Assembly (NCBI GenBank): GCA_015501595.1
Contig: JADNRX010000258.1
Location: 1 to 64,000 of the forward strand
Source: Hymenopellis radicata
Lineage: Eukaryota > Basidiomycota > Agaricomycetes > Agaricales > Physalacriaceae
Length of the DNA: 64,000 nt
Direction: 5' to 3'
Below are positions 47,111 to 57,972 of the stretch, in pieces. Below the pieces are notes generated by a model. The model was given only the letters and a program-made list of their open reading frames with translations, was not told the origin of the DNA and did not search any database. How positions within the stretch are numbered: the stretch's first letter is position 1; each line of letters begins with the position of its first letter. The translations under genes and the position numbers were made by a program.

Positions 47111-47954
47111 GAGACACTCATATAGCTTGAGAGCTAATGCTGTTTGCTCATTGTTTTACTGATTCTGGGCCTTTCGGGGACTCGGGAGAGGAGACAAGAA
47201 GCATTTTGTAGCTAGTTACAGGCAGTATACATGTAATAAACAGTATACTAGAATGTATGTATTAACATGTCCACGCTACGCCACATCCTGCGAGCCACCA
47301 GTGCTCACACGCACCGCCGAGAGCCAGCCGGCCTGTGCTTGCTGCATCCGTCGTCTGCTGTGTGTCCTCGTGCTGGCGTCGGTCAGTCCGCGTAAGCGCC
47401 ATTGTCATAGGCGGAGATTGCGAGGAATCGAGCGGCCTGTGCGGATGCGACGGCGACGGCAGCAGCGCTGCCTTCCAATGCAGCTATCCGGTCTTCGAAG
47501 ACGGTCTAAAGCCGCAGGTCGATGTCAATTTACGCACTAGTATTGTTGAAGTGCGATGGGCACTCACATTGGTTGGATTTCCTATGCACGAATAGATATT
47601 TCTGGCTGCCCTATAATAGGACGTCAGTAACTGTAATGACAAGGGTGAAGGCCCGCGCGTACCTCAGATCAAATAGGTCTCTTGCTGGGCGTCGTCGTGT
47701 GCTTGCGCTCCTGTCCCTCCAAAGTTAGCATGCCATGCTCCTCCTGGTAGTCGCCGTGTGGGTGTAGGCGTAGGAATGCTGCGTTGTCGTTCTTGCAGTG
47801 GCCGCTGTCGTGCGCGAAAAGCGATGCGCCCTGTGTCATGCTCGTAGTTGCCGTACGTCGCGCCCGTGGTCGCCGTGCATCGTGCTCGTAGGTGGTGTGC
47901 CGCCATGACCGTGTTCGGAATCGGGAAACCATTATGCTCGTAGTCGGGGCGCCA
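47111..47954. other. Degenerate region downstream of shugoshin
   Basis: GC-rich, weak repeats with TCGTAGTTG and CGTGGTCGC motifs (47690-48000 especially). It may contain the remaining C-terminal coding part of shugoshin in a shifted frame, but I cannot place its C-terminal basic motif. Confidence 0.35.
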
Positions 47955-49746
47955 TCACGCTTGTAGTGGACGTGTCACCGTGCTCGTAGTCGCTGCCAGT
48001 GCCGTCGTGCTTGTAGCTGCTGCGCCGTGGAGCTGCTTGCAGTCGCCATGCGGACTGTCCGGAGGTTCCTCCTCTTCGTTTATACCGGGTAGAGACCTCA
48101 ACGAGTTCGCGGGTCACGCGGATACTCGGGTACTCGATCCGGCCGGGGTCTCGGCTACTCGACTCGTTTGATCGGCGGATCAATAACGAGTCGGATCACA
48201 CAAGGATCGCGAGTACGGCCTTGGAGGCACGAGTACTCGTTGCGAGTACTCGGTCTGACTCGCAATAATGTAGATATATATTTTAACTAAATTTACCAAT
48301 TTTTTACAAGTTGAACGGGCCCTTGCGTCGCCCAAACAAGACGTTCGGGTGAATTTCTTAGATATTCTCACGGTTCGGCCAACGCCGAGAGGCCGCGTCA
48401 GCGCACGATCGGGTTGTTTCTCTCGCTGCTCACCACCACCACCACCACCCAGAGCGCGACGATTGTCGCCTCTGCCGCCCTGACGATTGTCAGACGGCCT
48501 GTGGGGTGTCTTTTGGCTCTGGCTTTGGGCCAGGTCTGCTGCTGTCTTCGCGACAGCAGCAGACGACGACCTGGGAGGACGCGAGGCCCCGAGGCCCGGC
48601 AACGACGACTGCGACTGCCTGGGGAGTGACGATTGTCACCCCCGCTGCGCTGACAACTGTCAGGCAGCCTCCGGGGTGCGCATCTGGGTCTCGGCTTTGT
48701 GCCGGGCCCGTTGCTGCTGTCTTTGCGACAGCAGCAGACGACGACTCTTGAGGACGCGACGACCGGCAACGATGACGAGACGAGGATGCGAGACGCTGAC
48801 AAGATGCGGGATGATGAAGGCAGTGGCGGCGGTGGCTGAATGCCGAGGCGCGCGTCGAGAACGACGTGAAGGTGAGTTTTTTATTCTTTTGTACCCACTA
48901 CCATGTCTCGGTTGGGCTCCTCCTCTCCTCCACCACCACCACCATCTCTTTCCACTATCACCCCACCCTCAGTCTGGCATCATGCACGGCTGAGTGTCCC
49001 CGTGCCATTGCCCGGGGATGCTCATCGCGCATGAATGGATTTGGGGGGTCTTGATCCGCGAGTTTACTCGAAACTCGCGTTGACTCGACTCGTTTGACTC
49101 GCGAGTCAACGCGGGTCGAGTAAAATACGGATTGCGAGTACGCTCTTCCAGCCTCGAGTACTCGCCACTCGGATCGCGAGTCAGACCCGGATCTGACTCG
49201 TTGAGGTCTCTAATACCGGGTACTGTCGGTTCGCGCGAGAGCCTAGGCGACGGCGGGGTCGATGTGAGTGGACGGTGGGTGGCTCGTGGTGGTGTAGGAG
49301 ATGGTGTGTCGCTAGTATGTCGGATGTTAAATGTCTCTCGGACGAATCCCAGGTGCTTGGTCAAGTTGAGCGCCTGCGCGGTGCCGTCGTTAGCGACCGA
49401 GTTAAAAATATGAAATTCACGTACGGCCATCTCAGCGCCGTACAAGACCTTGCGCGACTTTTCCCGCTGGCGCTTGAGCTCGGCGGCGAGGGCGATTTCC
49501 GACTCTCTGAGCCGAATGTTTTCGTTGAAGAGCTGCGCTATCTCTGCGGAAAGCTCCTTGACTCGTAGGCTCAATCTGTCCCGGTGTCAGCGGCTTAGTG
49601 GTGGCATAAAGACGGCGTCGGACACGCACTTGGCAATTCTTCTTGACTGTCAACAGCCGAGGTTAGCTTTGTTTGTAGTCGACCATGGGGGGAACGATAA
49701 TCGTCTGTCTCGCGCCCATCGACACGCGCGATTCTCTCCTGCTCAT
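47955..49746 (-). pseudogene. SGO1: Shugoshin, interrupted by hAT-like element
   Basis: Guardian of centromeric cohesin. ATG at 49746 opens MSRRESRVSMGARQT, the N-terminus typical of basidiomycete shugoshins. The coiled coil follows (RVKELSAEIAQLFNENIRLR, EIALAAELKRQREKSRKVL), then a 51-nt intron, NLTKHLGFVRETFNI and a Pro-rich part ending REPTVPGI. There the element at 48090-49212 is inserted with target duplication ATACCGGG. The frame resumes after it as NEEEEPPDSPHGD, the acidic patch that normally follows in this family, and meets a stop at 47955. The first part of the coiled coil (about 49590-49670) needs a splice or one-base correction. The C-terminal basic SGO motif was not found. Shugoshin is essential or nearly so for meiosis, so another copy should exist. 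Confidence 0.75.
48090..49212. mobile_element. hAT-like non-autonomous element, copy A (1123 bp)
   Basis: TIR TAGAGACCTCAACGAGT at the left and its complement at the right. 8-bp target duplication ATACCGGG on both sides. TIR start TAGAG fits the hAT consensus YARNG and 8-bp duplications are the hAT rule. No coding frame. The interior has GGATCGCGAGTAC-type motifs near both ends, CCA/CAC microsatellites, and a conserved CCCGTGCCATTGCCCGGGGA hairpin near the right end. Confidence 0.9.
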
Positions 49747-50164
49747 CGTCCTCGGCAGCGTGCTCGTAGTCGTCGTCAGCGGTCTGGTAGTCGTTGTCCG
49801 AAGAGAGTTGTTATTGTCAGAAGTCAGAAGTGACCGAAACCGAACATGCACATGGGTGATGACGTGTCGTGCACGGACCACGCACTGATCGGAGTCGGAC
49901 TTGTAACTTTGGGCATGTCTTGGCCTCGCGTCGTCAGCCTCGCGACGCCTCACACCTGCCCCGTCTGCAGTCTGCTGCTACGGATATTTTCCTTCTACAC
50001 CTCCAGTGTTTTACCATGCATCTTCTTTACATTTTAGAAACATCCATATTTCTTATCTATTATTGTATTTTGTGGCTCTATCAATGATTCTTATGAGGAC
50101 AAACTACATTGGAGGACCCTCCAGAATGAATGCACAACTTTTGAATTTTTTACTGCAAACATTG

Positions 50165-50290
50165 TAAGGAAAATCCAGAGACACTCAGAGATGCTGAGAG
50201 ATCAGGTCCCAGAGCCAGAGTTGATCGGAGCCGGTGATACCGGAGCCAGAGATGCCAGAGCAAAACCTCCCGTTTTCCTGATGTGTGTTG
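50165..50290 (-). repeat. Inverted relative of the 46930 repeat
   Basis: On the minus strand CATCAGGAAAACGGGAGGTTTTGCTCTGG... closely matches CATCAGGAAAACGGTAGGTTTTGTCTCTG... at about 46930 on the plus strand, including CATCTCTG. The two are 3.3 kb apart and inverted. No shared target duplication was found. Confidence 0.65.
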
Positions 50291-53200
50291 GATTCGCGGC
50301 TTTTCTGGGGCGTGCTCGGTACTGACGTGGAGGGGGGCAGCGCCAATATGATCACGAATTGGACGTTGAAAGACAAGACTGTGTCATCCTGGGCCGTATA
50401 GGTGTTTATGCAGTTTCCAACCACCACTAAAGAATCAGCAGGCACCTCCTGTTTGCCGTCCTTGTAAACCTTCAGGGTGTTGCCCTTTAGAGCTTTCTAT
50501 AGGTTCATGCCTGGATCAATGCCACCGGTCGCGTCGTAAATGGGAACTGAAGAGTTGATAAATATAATGAGATGACGAATATATGTGTTCTTACTCGCTG
50601 CTGCGAATGGCTGCGTGGCGGGATAGGCGACGGGCTGCACAGGCTTCGAAGGCGAAGATCGCGATGGAGTCGAAGGGGTGACGCAAACATGGATGTAGAT
50701 TTCACTGGGGATGACCTGGGCGAGCTCACACCCGCCTTAGTAAGATCTAATGATCAAAGAGTCAGATTTAATACTAATTCCAACCGCAAAGGACATGCCT
50801 GGATACGACAACGTCTTCCAATTAGGTTCGATTGTACTGTTGGCCGTGGGATATGTCGAGGATGACATGGAGAGGCGTTCCGTACCATCGACTTCAACTG
50901 TTGTAAAGGCCACGGACTTTTCTCTGAAGCCGAACACGACGCCTAAAACAGCCGTCAAAAGATTATGGCTTTGATCCATGGGAATGTAGGTGAAACCATG
51001 GCCCTTGCTTGTCGGGGTACGAGCGACAGATGTCCTCAGGTTTGAACTGACACACAATCCAACTTCCAGCGACACAACAGTCCCATTGTCTTCGGCGAAA
51101 ACTAGGTTGTGACCTGTCGATCCAGTAGCGGTTTGGTACTTGAGCAGTTCAAACGTGTCGGGATCACAATTCCCAATATTGGCGAACATGTCTTCGTGGG
51201 CAAACGAAAGAAAGGCGACAAAGGAACTAGCATGAATGGTAAGGAATATGATTGGACAATTTGTTATTCACTCACGCAAAGCCTTTAGGATCAAATCTTT
51301 TCAGAGCGGGGTGGTCGAATGAAAATGTCCAAAGATCGAGCTTCGCATGAGCACGATAGGTAGGCGTTAGTGTTGACATTCTGTGAAAAGGTGAGTCCAA
51401 CGCAAATTACAGAATGTAAGACTAACGGTAGACCAGCGTTGGGATGCTTAAGATACAAGATATGCAAAGGATGGCCGGCTTCGCAGTATTCTTGAAGGAT
51501 GGGACCATCAACATTAGCGGAACTCTTCGGCTTTCGTCCTTGAGCTGCAAGTCGTTCGGCAGCGCCTTCAGCTTCATTATCTTCTTCATATCGGGTATAC
51601 TCATCCTCTGAATTTGTCTTAGATTGGGTATAAAGTTGGTGAGAAAGCACGCACCAAGATATTTACGTCTTTCTTTCGCTGGCTGATCAAGGGCCTTGAA
51701 CATGTTGGCGACTTCGGGTAGGTCTTCGGATTGCAGCCTTCAAGATGGTTAAATTGTTGTCGATAAGCGGAAATCAACTCACATTTCGCGGTGCGATACT
51801 TTCTTCTTGTTCCTTCTCTTATTGGACACATCACTGTGGTCCTCATCTGAGTCGACTACAAAACCGTCACGTTGATATCCATGTTTGGTGGCAGGGCCGT
51901 CCTCATCCGTGGAAACGACAATGGTTTCCAGTACCGGAACATTCCGCTTGGAAGACGATTGGAAACTGTTCGCCATATCAGTCACAAAGATGGAAAGATT
52001 GGTATTATACGAACCGAGAGCCGCCTTGCTTGGCTTCTTGTTTAACGTCAATTGGTTCGTCGCCTGCAAAATTGAAAGCACCTGATCTATTACAGCAAGT
52101 GTGAAAGATGGGTGAATGAATTAGAGACCTCAACGAGTTCGCGGGTCACGCGGATACTCGGGTACTCGATCCGGCCGGGGTTTCGGCTACTCGACCCGTT
52201 TGATCCGCGGATCGATAACGGGTCGGATCAGAGAAGGATCGCGAGTACGGCCTTGGAGGCACGAGTACTCGTCGCGAGTAGTCGATTTGACTTGCAATAA
52301 TGTAGATATATATTTAAACTCAATTTACAAAAATTTTCCAAGTTGAATGGGCCCTTACGTCGCCCAAACGAGACGTTCGGGTGAATTTCTCAGAAATTCT
52401 CACGATCCGGCAAACCCCGAGAGGCCGCGTAAGCGTGCGATCGCAGCTCTCTCTCTCTCATTTCTACCACCACGACCTCCAGGGAGTGACGACTGTCGCC
52501 CCTGCCGCTCTGACGATTGTCAGGTGGCATCTGTGGTGGAGATCTGGGTCTGGGCTTTGTGCCGGGCCCGCTGCTGCTGTCTCTGCGACGGCAGCAGAGG
52601 ATGATACAACCAGGACCAGGACCAGGACGACGACTGCGACCAGGACGGTCACAACCACGGATTGAGGACGACCGGGAGAGGATGAGGATGGGGAGGATGA
52701 GGAGGATGAGGATGTGACGCGTCGATGAGCATGACGACGCGTCAACGACACGACTATCAGCATCACCACCACTCCCACCACCACCATCACCACCACCACC
52801 ACCACTGCTCCCACCACTGCTCCCACCACCACCAGCACCCTCAGTCTGTGCTCATGCACGGCTGAGTGTCCCCGTGCCATTGCCCGGGGATGCTCGCCGG
52901 GCATGAATAGATTTGGGTGCGGTGACCCGCGAGTTTACTCGCAAACTCGCCTGACTCGACCCGTCTGACTCGCGGATCAACGCGAGTCGAGTCAACGACG
53001 GATCACGAGTAGGCGCTTCAGAGCGCGAGTACTCGCTCGACGGATCGCGAGTCATACCCGAGTATGACTTGTTGAGGTCTCTAGAATGAATAAGAAAAAA
53101 AATCATACGAAGATAGAAACCCAGGGTATTCCTTGCCAAATGCTTGGATGGCAGCTAGCGCTTTTTGACGAGTGTCAGGGCTATGAGGGATGTGATCAGA

Positions 53201-53745
53201 AGTGTATAAACATGTATGTTGATGTCTCACCTAGCCTTGGACCGTTGGATCCTGTTGACCACGTCTTTCTTAACACTTGCTTTGCCTTTTCCTTTTGGAT
53301 CTTTGGGCAACTCTTCCTCGCTTTCAACAGCTCTATTTAAACAGTCAACGCAAGAATTTGGAAGGAGGGGAAAGCCTACTCCATGTCTACGATGGATTCG
53401 CGAGCTCCACGATGCGAACGAGTTTTGGAAGATGCCTTATCCACAAAGACAGAATTATCTTCCTCATCATCGGACCTTGATAGTTGTAAGTAGCTGGTTA
53501 ATGTTGATAAAAAGCACACGTACTCAACGGTGGCCTTAGATTTTATAGACCGTTTGCGACGCCTGGCAGGGGGAGGCTCATCGTCAGAACTATGGATGTC
53601 GATTAGCGTACACAATCAGAAATAAAAGGTTATCTTACTGGACGGTCAATAATGGTTCCTCATCACAGATGGGCGCCGGAGACTTGAGACGAATATGACG
53701 GCTTAACTTGGCCTGAACGACCGACTGACCCTCGTCTCGGTCACT
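50291..53745 (-). CDS. Multi-exon hypothetical protein, hosts hAT copy B
   Basis: Exons that can be read on the minus strand: about 53740-53652 (RDEGQSVVQAKLSRHIRLKS), 53600-53530 and 53480-53370 (HSSDDEPPPARRRKRSIKSK, SDDEEDNSVFVDKASSK), 53340-53232, then PDTRQKALAAIQAFGKEYPG just before copy B, then after it 52063-51785 (NQLTLNKKPSKAALGSYN, TIVVSTDEDGPATKHGYQRD), 51600-51420, 51390-51280 (MSTLTPTYRAHAKLDLWTFS), 51230-50740 (SSFVAFLSFAHEDMFANIG through a beta-rich domain) and 50480-50300. The first half is disordered and charged, the second half folded. Some joins need one base. No domain is recognised. Confidence 0.5.
52122..53083. mobile_element. hAT-like non-autonomous element, copy B (962 bp)
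   Basis: Same TIR; target duplication GAATGAAT. The left end is nearly identical to copy A (AACGAGTTCGCGGGTCACG), so A and B form one subfamily. It appears to sit in an intron of the minus-strand gene around it. Confidence 0.9.
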
Positions 53746-53749
53746 GCAA

Positions 53750-54279
53750 ATGATCAGGCTAACAAATTTGCAGCAGAATGATAGCGGCATACGGAACGTC
53801 CATCTCCATAACGGGTTCGCCCAACACGCTTCGCATCAACACGGCGTGATCTATAAGAGATTTCGACATGATAGTTGGGACGCAATGTCGAGGAGGCAGT
53901 GGCTGAATTATAAAGGGACTAAGATCTCCAGGTGATTATTGCTTTCTCCCAGGGGATTACACCTGAATTCGATTGACAGCGAACAATGTATATGGAGCGA
54001 CAACCGGCACACGCGTTAGCTGACAACTCACAAGGTATGCGGTGTAACACCAGCAACATCAGTCGATTGACGTTCCAAATTAAAACGTCATTTAGTACAG
54101 GAGGGCTATTACTAAATTATTGAAGCAAGGAGAGGGTTCATTCGATCTAGGAGAAAAAAAATATGCAAGTTGCGCCGCGTCTATCCTTAAGTTCGAACGG
54201 TGACTTCGTTCAGTGAGTTCATGGAGTCGTTTTATGACCAGGAAGGTGCCTGTAAGTGCTAGGACATTCTTGAGGAAGT
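53750..54279. other. Region between two disrupted genes
   Basis: Opposite promoters may lie here. A 61-codon plus frame (53750-53935) may be an upstream exon of the next gene, but splice support is lacking. Confidence 0.3.
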
Positions 54280-54554
54280 AGAAGCTTACAAACCATCAGG
54301 CATTGCTAGTAAGATACACATCCTCAATCGGACATCCACAGTGGAACATCACTTGTACTTCGAGGTCAGGTCCATATTGGATATCAAGTTCGGTTACTGA
54401 AGTCAAGCGAACAGGACTCGTTTACCGACTACAACATTGTATCGGCTGATGGTGGAAAGACTCATCGTTTTGCTGAAGTGGCGAACGTAGAGCATGTGGA
54501 CGAAGACACCACTGATGAGGTCTACGCGGAGCATGAGGAAGTTAGTTTCTATGT

Positions 54555-55615
54555 TAGAGACCTCAACGAGTCAACGGATCACACGGGTTTACCCATACTC
54601 GATCCGCTCGGGCATCTCGGAGATCCGATCCGTTTGATCCGTAGACCCGTGGCGGGTCGGATCACACTTGGATCGCGGATCGAGCTCTGGAGGCACGAGT
54701 ACTCGTCGCGAGTACTCGTGTTAACTCGTGAATATTTAGCTATATATTTAAACTTAATTTACAAATTTTTTTGAAGTCAAACGGGCCCATGCGTCGCCCA
54801 GAACAGACGTGCGCGAGAATTTCTTGTCAATTCTCACGATCCGGCAAACGCCGAGAGGCCGCGTAAGCGTGCGATCGGATGGTTCCTCTTTCCTCCTCTT
54901 ACCACCACCACCCACCACGACCACCCAGTGCGCGACGGTCGTCGCCACTGCCTCTCTGACGATTGTCAGGGGGCCTCTGGGGTGTGGATTTTGGTCTTGG
55001 CTCTGTGCCGGACCCGCTGCTGCTGTCTCTGTGACAGCAGCAGAGGCGGACGACTTTCACCACGGCGCCGACTTTGGACGACGACAACTCCCGGATAACG
55101 GATGACGAATGGCGACACGACAACGAGGATGGCGATGTGGGGATGCGGATGGGATGAGGGTGACGCGTTGACGCGAGCACGCTGATGGACGCGTCGATGC
55201 GGTGGTGAGACGAGCGCGCTGATGGACCCGACTCCAACGACGACTGACACGAACACCACCACCACCCTTACCACCACCACCCTCACTGCCCGCACCATCA
55301 CCACCACTCTCACTTCCACCATCACCACCATCCATCATCACCTTCCCACCACCCTCAGTCTGCATCATGCACGACTGAGTGTCCCCGTGCCATTGCCCGG
55401 GGATACTCGTCGGGCATGAATGGATTTGGGTGTGTGGAATACTCGAGTTTACTCGAGTACTCGATCCGCTCGGCGTTCTCGGCGATCCGACTCGTCTTGA
55501 TCCGTAATCCGTGGCGGGTCGGATCAGATAAGGATCGCGGATCGGCAGTTTTGGCCACGGGTACTCGTGTGATGGATCGCGGATCTGACCCGGATTTGAG
55601 TCGTTGAGGTCTCTA
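54555..55615. mobile_element. hAT-like non-autonomous element, copy C (1061 bp)
   Basis: Same TIR; target duplication TTCTATGT. Its first 100 bases match copy D almost exactly (CACGGGTTTACCCATACTCG). Inserted in a coding exon. Confidence 0.9.
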
Positions 55616-56150
55616 TTCTATGTTGAGGGCATTATTTCTGAAGCTACATTGCCGCCTTTCAAAGTGAATGCGACGTACGTGCTTAACAGCTTTATTCGAC
55701 CTATTCTGATTATAGAGTAGACGGCCGGCCATTATGGAGCAGTCCATTCAAATCACTGGACTAGGTAACGATGCATTTAAGATATGCGTTGACGCCATCC
55801 GGAATGCCATTCTCGCCTTCGACCGGGAATTCGCCCGTGGAGACATGGAGCCATGGCATTGCTCGACCTACAGGGAACACGAAGCTTTGACCTTCTCAAA
55901 TCGTCTATTCGAAAGGGACAACCGTGGATTGAAAGAGGTCGAGTTATCAGTTGGAATGGATGATCGACATGTCTTGAGGAATTGGGCCGTAAAGGCAGGG
56001 TTCACGCACACCGAAGACAACCAGGTTCTGTACGGTAAAGTGGTGGAGATGGATGACGGCGATCTTGAGTGAGTTCACTATGCGTTATTCAACATGTCTT
56101 ACTAACGCCGCCGACGAGAATCATATCGTCAAAGCCCCAGACGTTCAGGA

Positions 56151-57212
56151 TAGAGACCTCAACGAGTCAGCGGATCACACGGGTTTACCCATACTCGATC
56201 CGCTCGGGCATCTCGGAGATCCGATCCGTTTGATCCGTAGACCCGTGGCGGGTCGGATCAGTAATGGATCACGGATCGGGCTCTGGAGGCACGAGTACTC
56301 GTCGCGAGTACTCGTGTTGACTCGCAATTATTTAGCTATACATTTTAATCTTAATTTACAAATTTTTACGAAGTTATACGGGGCCGTGCGTCGCCCAAAC
56401 CAGCCATTCGCGTGAATTTCTCATGAATTCCCACGATCCGGCAAATACCGAGATGACGCGTAAGCGTGATCGATGACTCAATCTCTCTTTATCTCTCTCC
56501 TCCACCACCACCACGACCACCCAGTGAGCGACGGTCGTCGCCACTGCCTCTCTGACGATTGTCAGGGGGCCTCTGGGGTGCTCTTTGGGCTCTGGCTCCG
56601 TGCTGGACTTGCTGCTGCTGTCTCTATGACAGCAGCAGCAGCGGATGACTTCCACAATGGCGCCGACTTTGGACGACAACTCGCAGATGGCGATGACGAC
56701 GGAGATCGGGCGACGATGGGGATTGGGCTACCACAACGATGGACTGACGGCGAGGATGGGCCGATGACAGATGGTTGACGCGGTGACGCGGTGAGTGCGC
56801 TGATGGAGCTGCCGCCGCGCCGACGACTCACACCACCATCACCCACACCACCACCACCACCACCACCATCACCACCACCATATCTCCACCACCATCTCCA
56901 TTTCCACCATCATTACCACCACTCCCACTTCCACTACACTCCCACCACCACCCAGTCCTGCATCATGCACGACTGAGTGTCCCCGTGCCATTGCCCGGGG
57001 ATGCCCGTCGTGCATGAATAGTTCGGGTGCGTGGAATACTCGAGTTTACTCGAGTACTCGATCCGCTCGGCGATCTCGGTGATCCGATCCGTCTGATCCG
57101 TCGATTCGTGGCGGGTCGGATCACATAAGGATTACGGATCGGCACTTTCGGCCATGGGTACTCGCATGATGGATCGCGGATCTGATCCGGATTTGAGTCG
57201 TTGAGGTCTCTA
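56151..57212. mobile_element. hAT-like non-autonomous element, copy D (1062 bp)
   Basis: Same TIR; target duplication GTTCAGGA. Length within 1 bp of copy C and very similar through most of the element. Inserted in the same host gene as copy C. Confidence 0.9.
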
Positions 57213-57399
57213 GTTCAGGATAGGCGACATTGTGTCCATCAAGTTTACCCCGATGATCGTACCCATCAAGTTCAACAAGGATCGTCCCGAACAGACTTAC
57301 TGTACTATTACGGGCTGGTCTTCGCATAACGCGTAACGGGGGGGTCTTTTGATCTTATCGGACCCCGCCGATCGCCTGGAAATCCTAATCGGGTTTCCA

Positions 57400-57680
57400 T
57401 CAATTTTTTTTTTGAAAAATCTGTGAAGACTTGGCCGTAATAGTACAGTACAAGCGAAGAATGCGTTTGAAGTTGCGCGCCATCATTCTATTGGATTCTT
57501 CTACACCGACGTAAGAGACAGATCGACTGAATGATATGACGCTAATTCGATTGGAATAGGAATGTAACCGAACAAGGATGAAACAGGGCGCCGATAGGGT
57601 CGCGACTGAACGCAAAGCCACGACCTCGAACCCGCTTAAGCGGAAGATCTGTTTCTAATCACTACACTCCTCTGCATTAC
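57400..57680 (-). mobile_element. Candidate tRNA-derived SINE
   Basis: Read on the minus strand from about 57675: GTGTAGTGATTAGAA (57653-57667) resembles an RNA polymerase III A box. 21 bases after it GGTTCGAGGTC (57622-57632) resembles a B box. About 200 bases of unrelated sequence follow and end in TTTTTCAAAAAAAAAATTG (A10 at 57404-57413). A tRNA-like head, a unique body and an A tail are the layout of a SINE. The head does not fold into a proper tRNA and no target duplication is obvious. Confidence 0.5.
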
Positions 57681-57972
57681 GAACATATACTATTAATAAA
57701 TCAGTACTTAGAATATGAGCACGATCATATTCGATTTAGAAGTGACAATGCAAGAAAAATTGGATCGACAAGGTGAATGCGTTTACTTTTCAAATCGCTC
57801 TCTGAGCGCTCTCCTTTTTCTATAAACATCGCAATTAAGCTATAATCACTTGGCGTTGACAAGGAGGCTAGGCATTTGGCGAATGCGCTCGCTCCCTAAG
57901 CCCCTTTCAAAACGGCCCCCTCAAAGATCCATTCAAAAGCTTCACAGATGAAGTGAGGCGGCCTTATCGAGC

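Larger units (their letters stand above)
54280..57329 (+). pseudogene. Hypothetical Agaricomycete protein broken by hAT copies C and D
   Basis: Coding pieces: about 54420-54554 (DYNIVSADGGKTHRFAEVAN, acidic stretch EDTTDEVYAEHEEVSFYV), continuing exactly after copy C as EGIISEATLPPFKVNAT, an intron, a 55730-56070 segment (STYREHEALTFSNRLFERDN, LKEVELSVGMDD, NWAVKAGFTHTEDNQVLYGKV), another intron, then KPQTFRI that continues exactly after copy D as GDIVSIKFTPMIVPIKFN to a TAA at 57327-57329. Both junctions are in frame if one target copy is kept. The end pattern (hydrophobic GDIV...F...VP strand pair) resembles a lineage-specific multicopy family I cannot name. The 5' end is not found. Confidence 0.6.

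Noticed and set aside
48400..49000. Coding frames inside the hAT-like copies (for example 48487-48993)
   Set aside because: They are not conserved between copies A-D, are rich in CCA/GAC microsatellite translation and show no transposase motif.
46925..50295. Single 3.4-kb TIR element spanning the shugoshin gene
   Set aside because: The inverted blocks lack a matching target duplication and the shugoshin reading is that of a normal host gene; kept only as a repeat observation.
57612..57675. Functional tRNA gene on the minus strand
   Set aside because: A- and B-box-like motifs are present, but the acceptor, anticodon and T stems do not pair properly; better explained as a SINE head.
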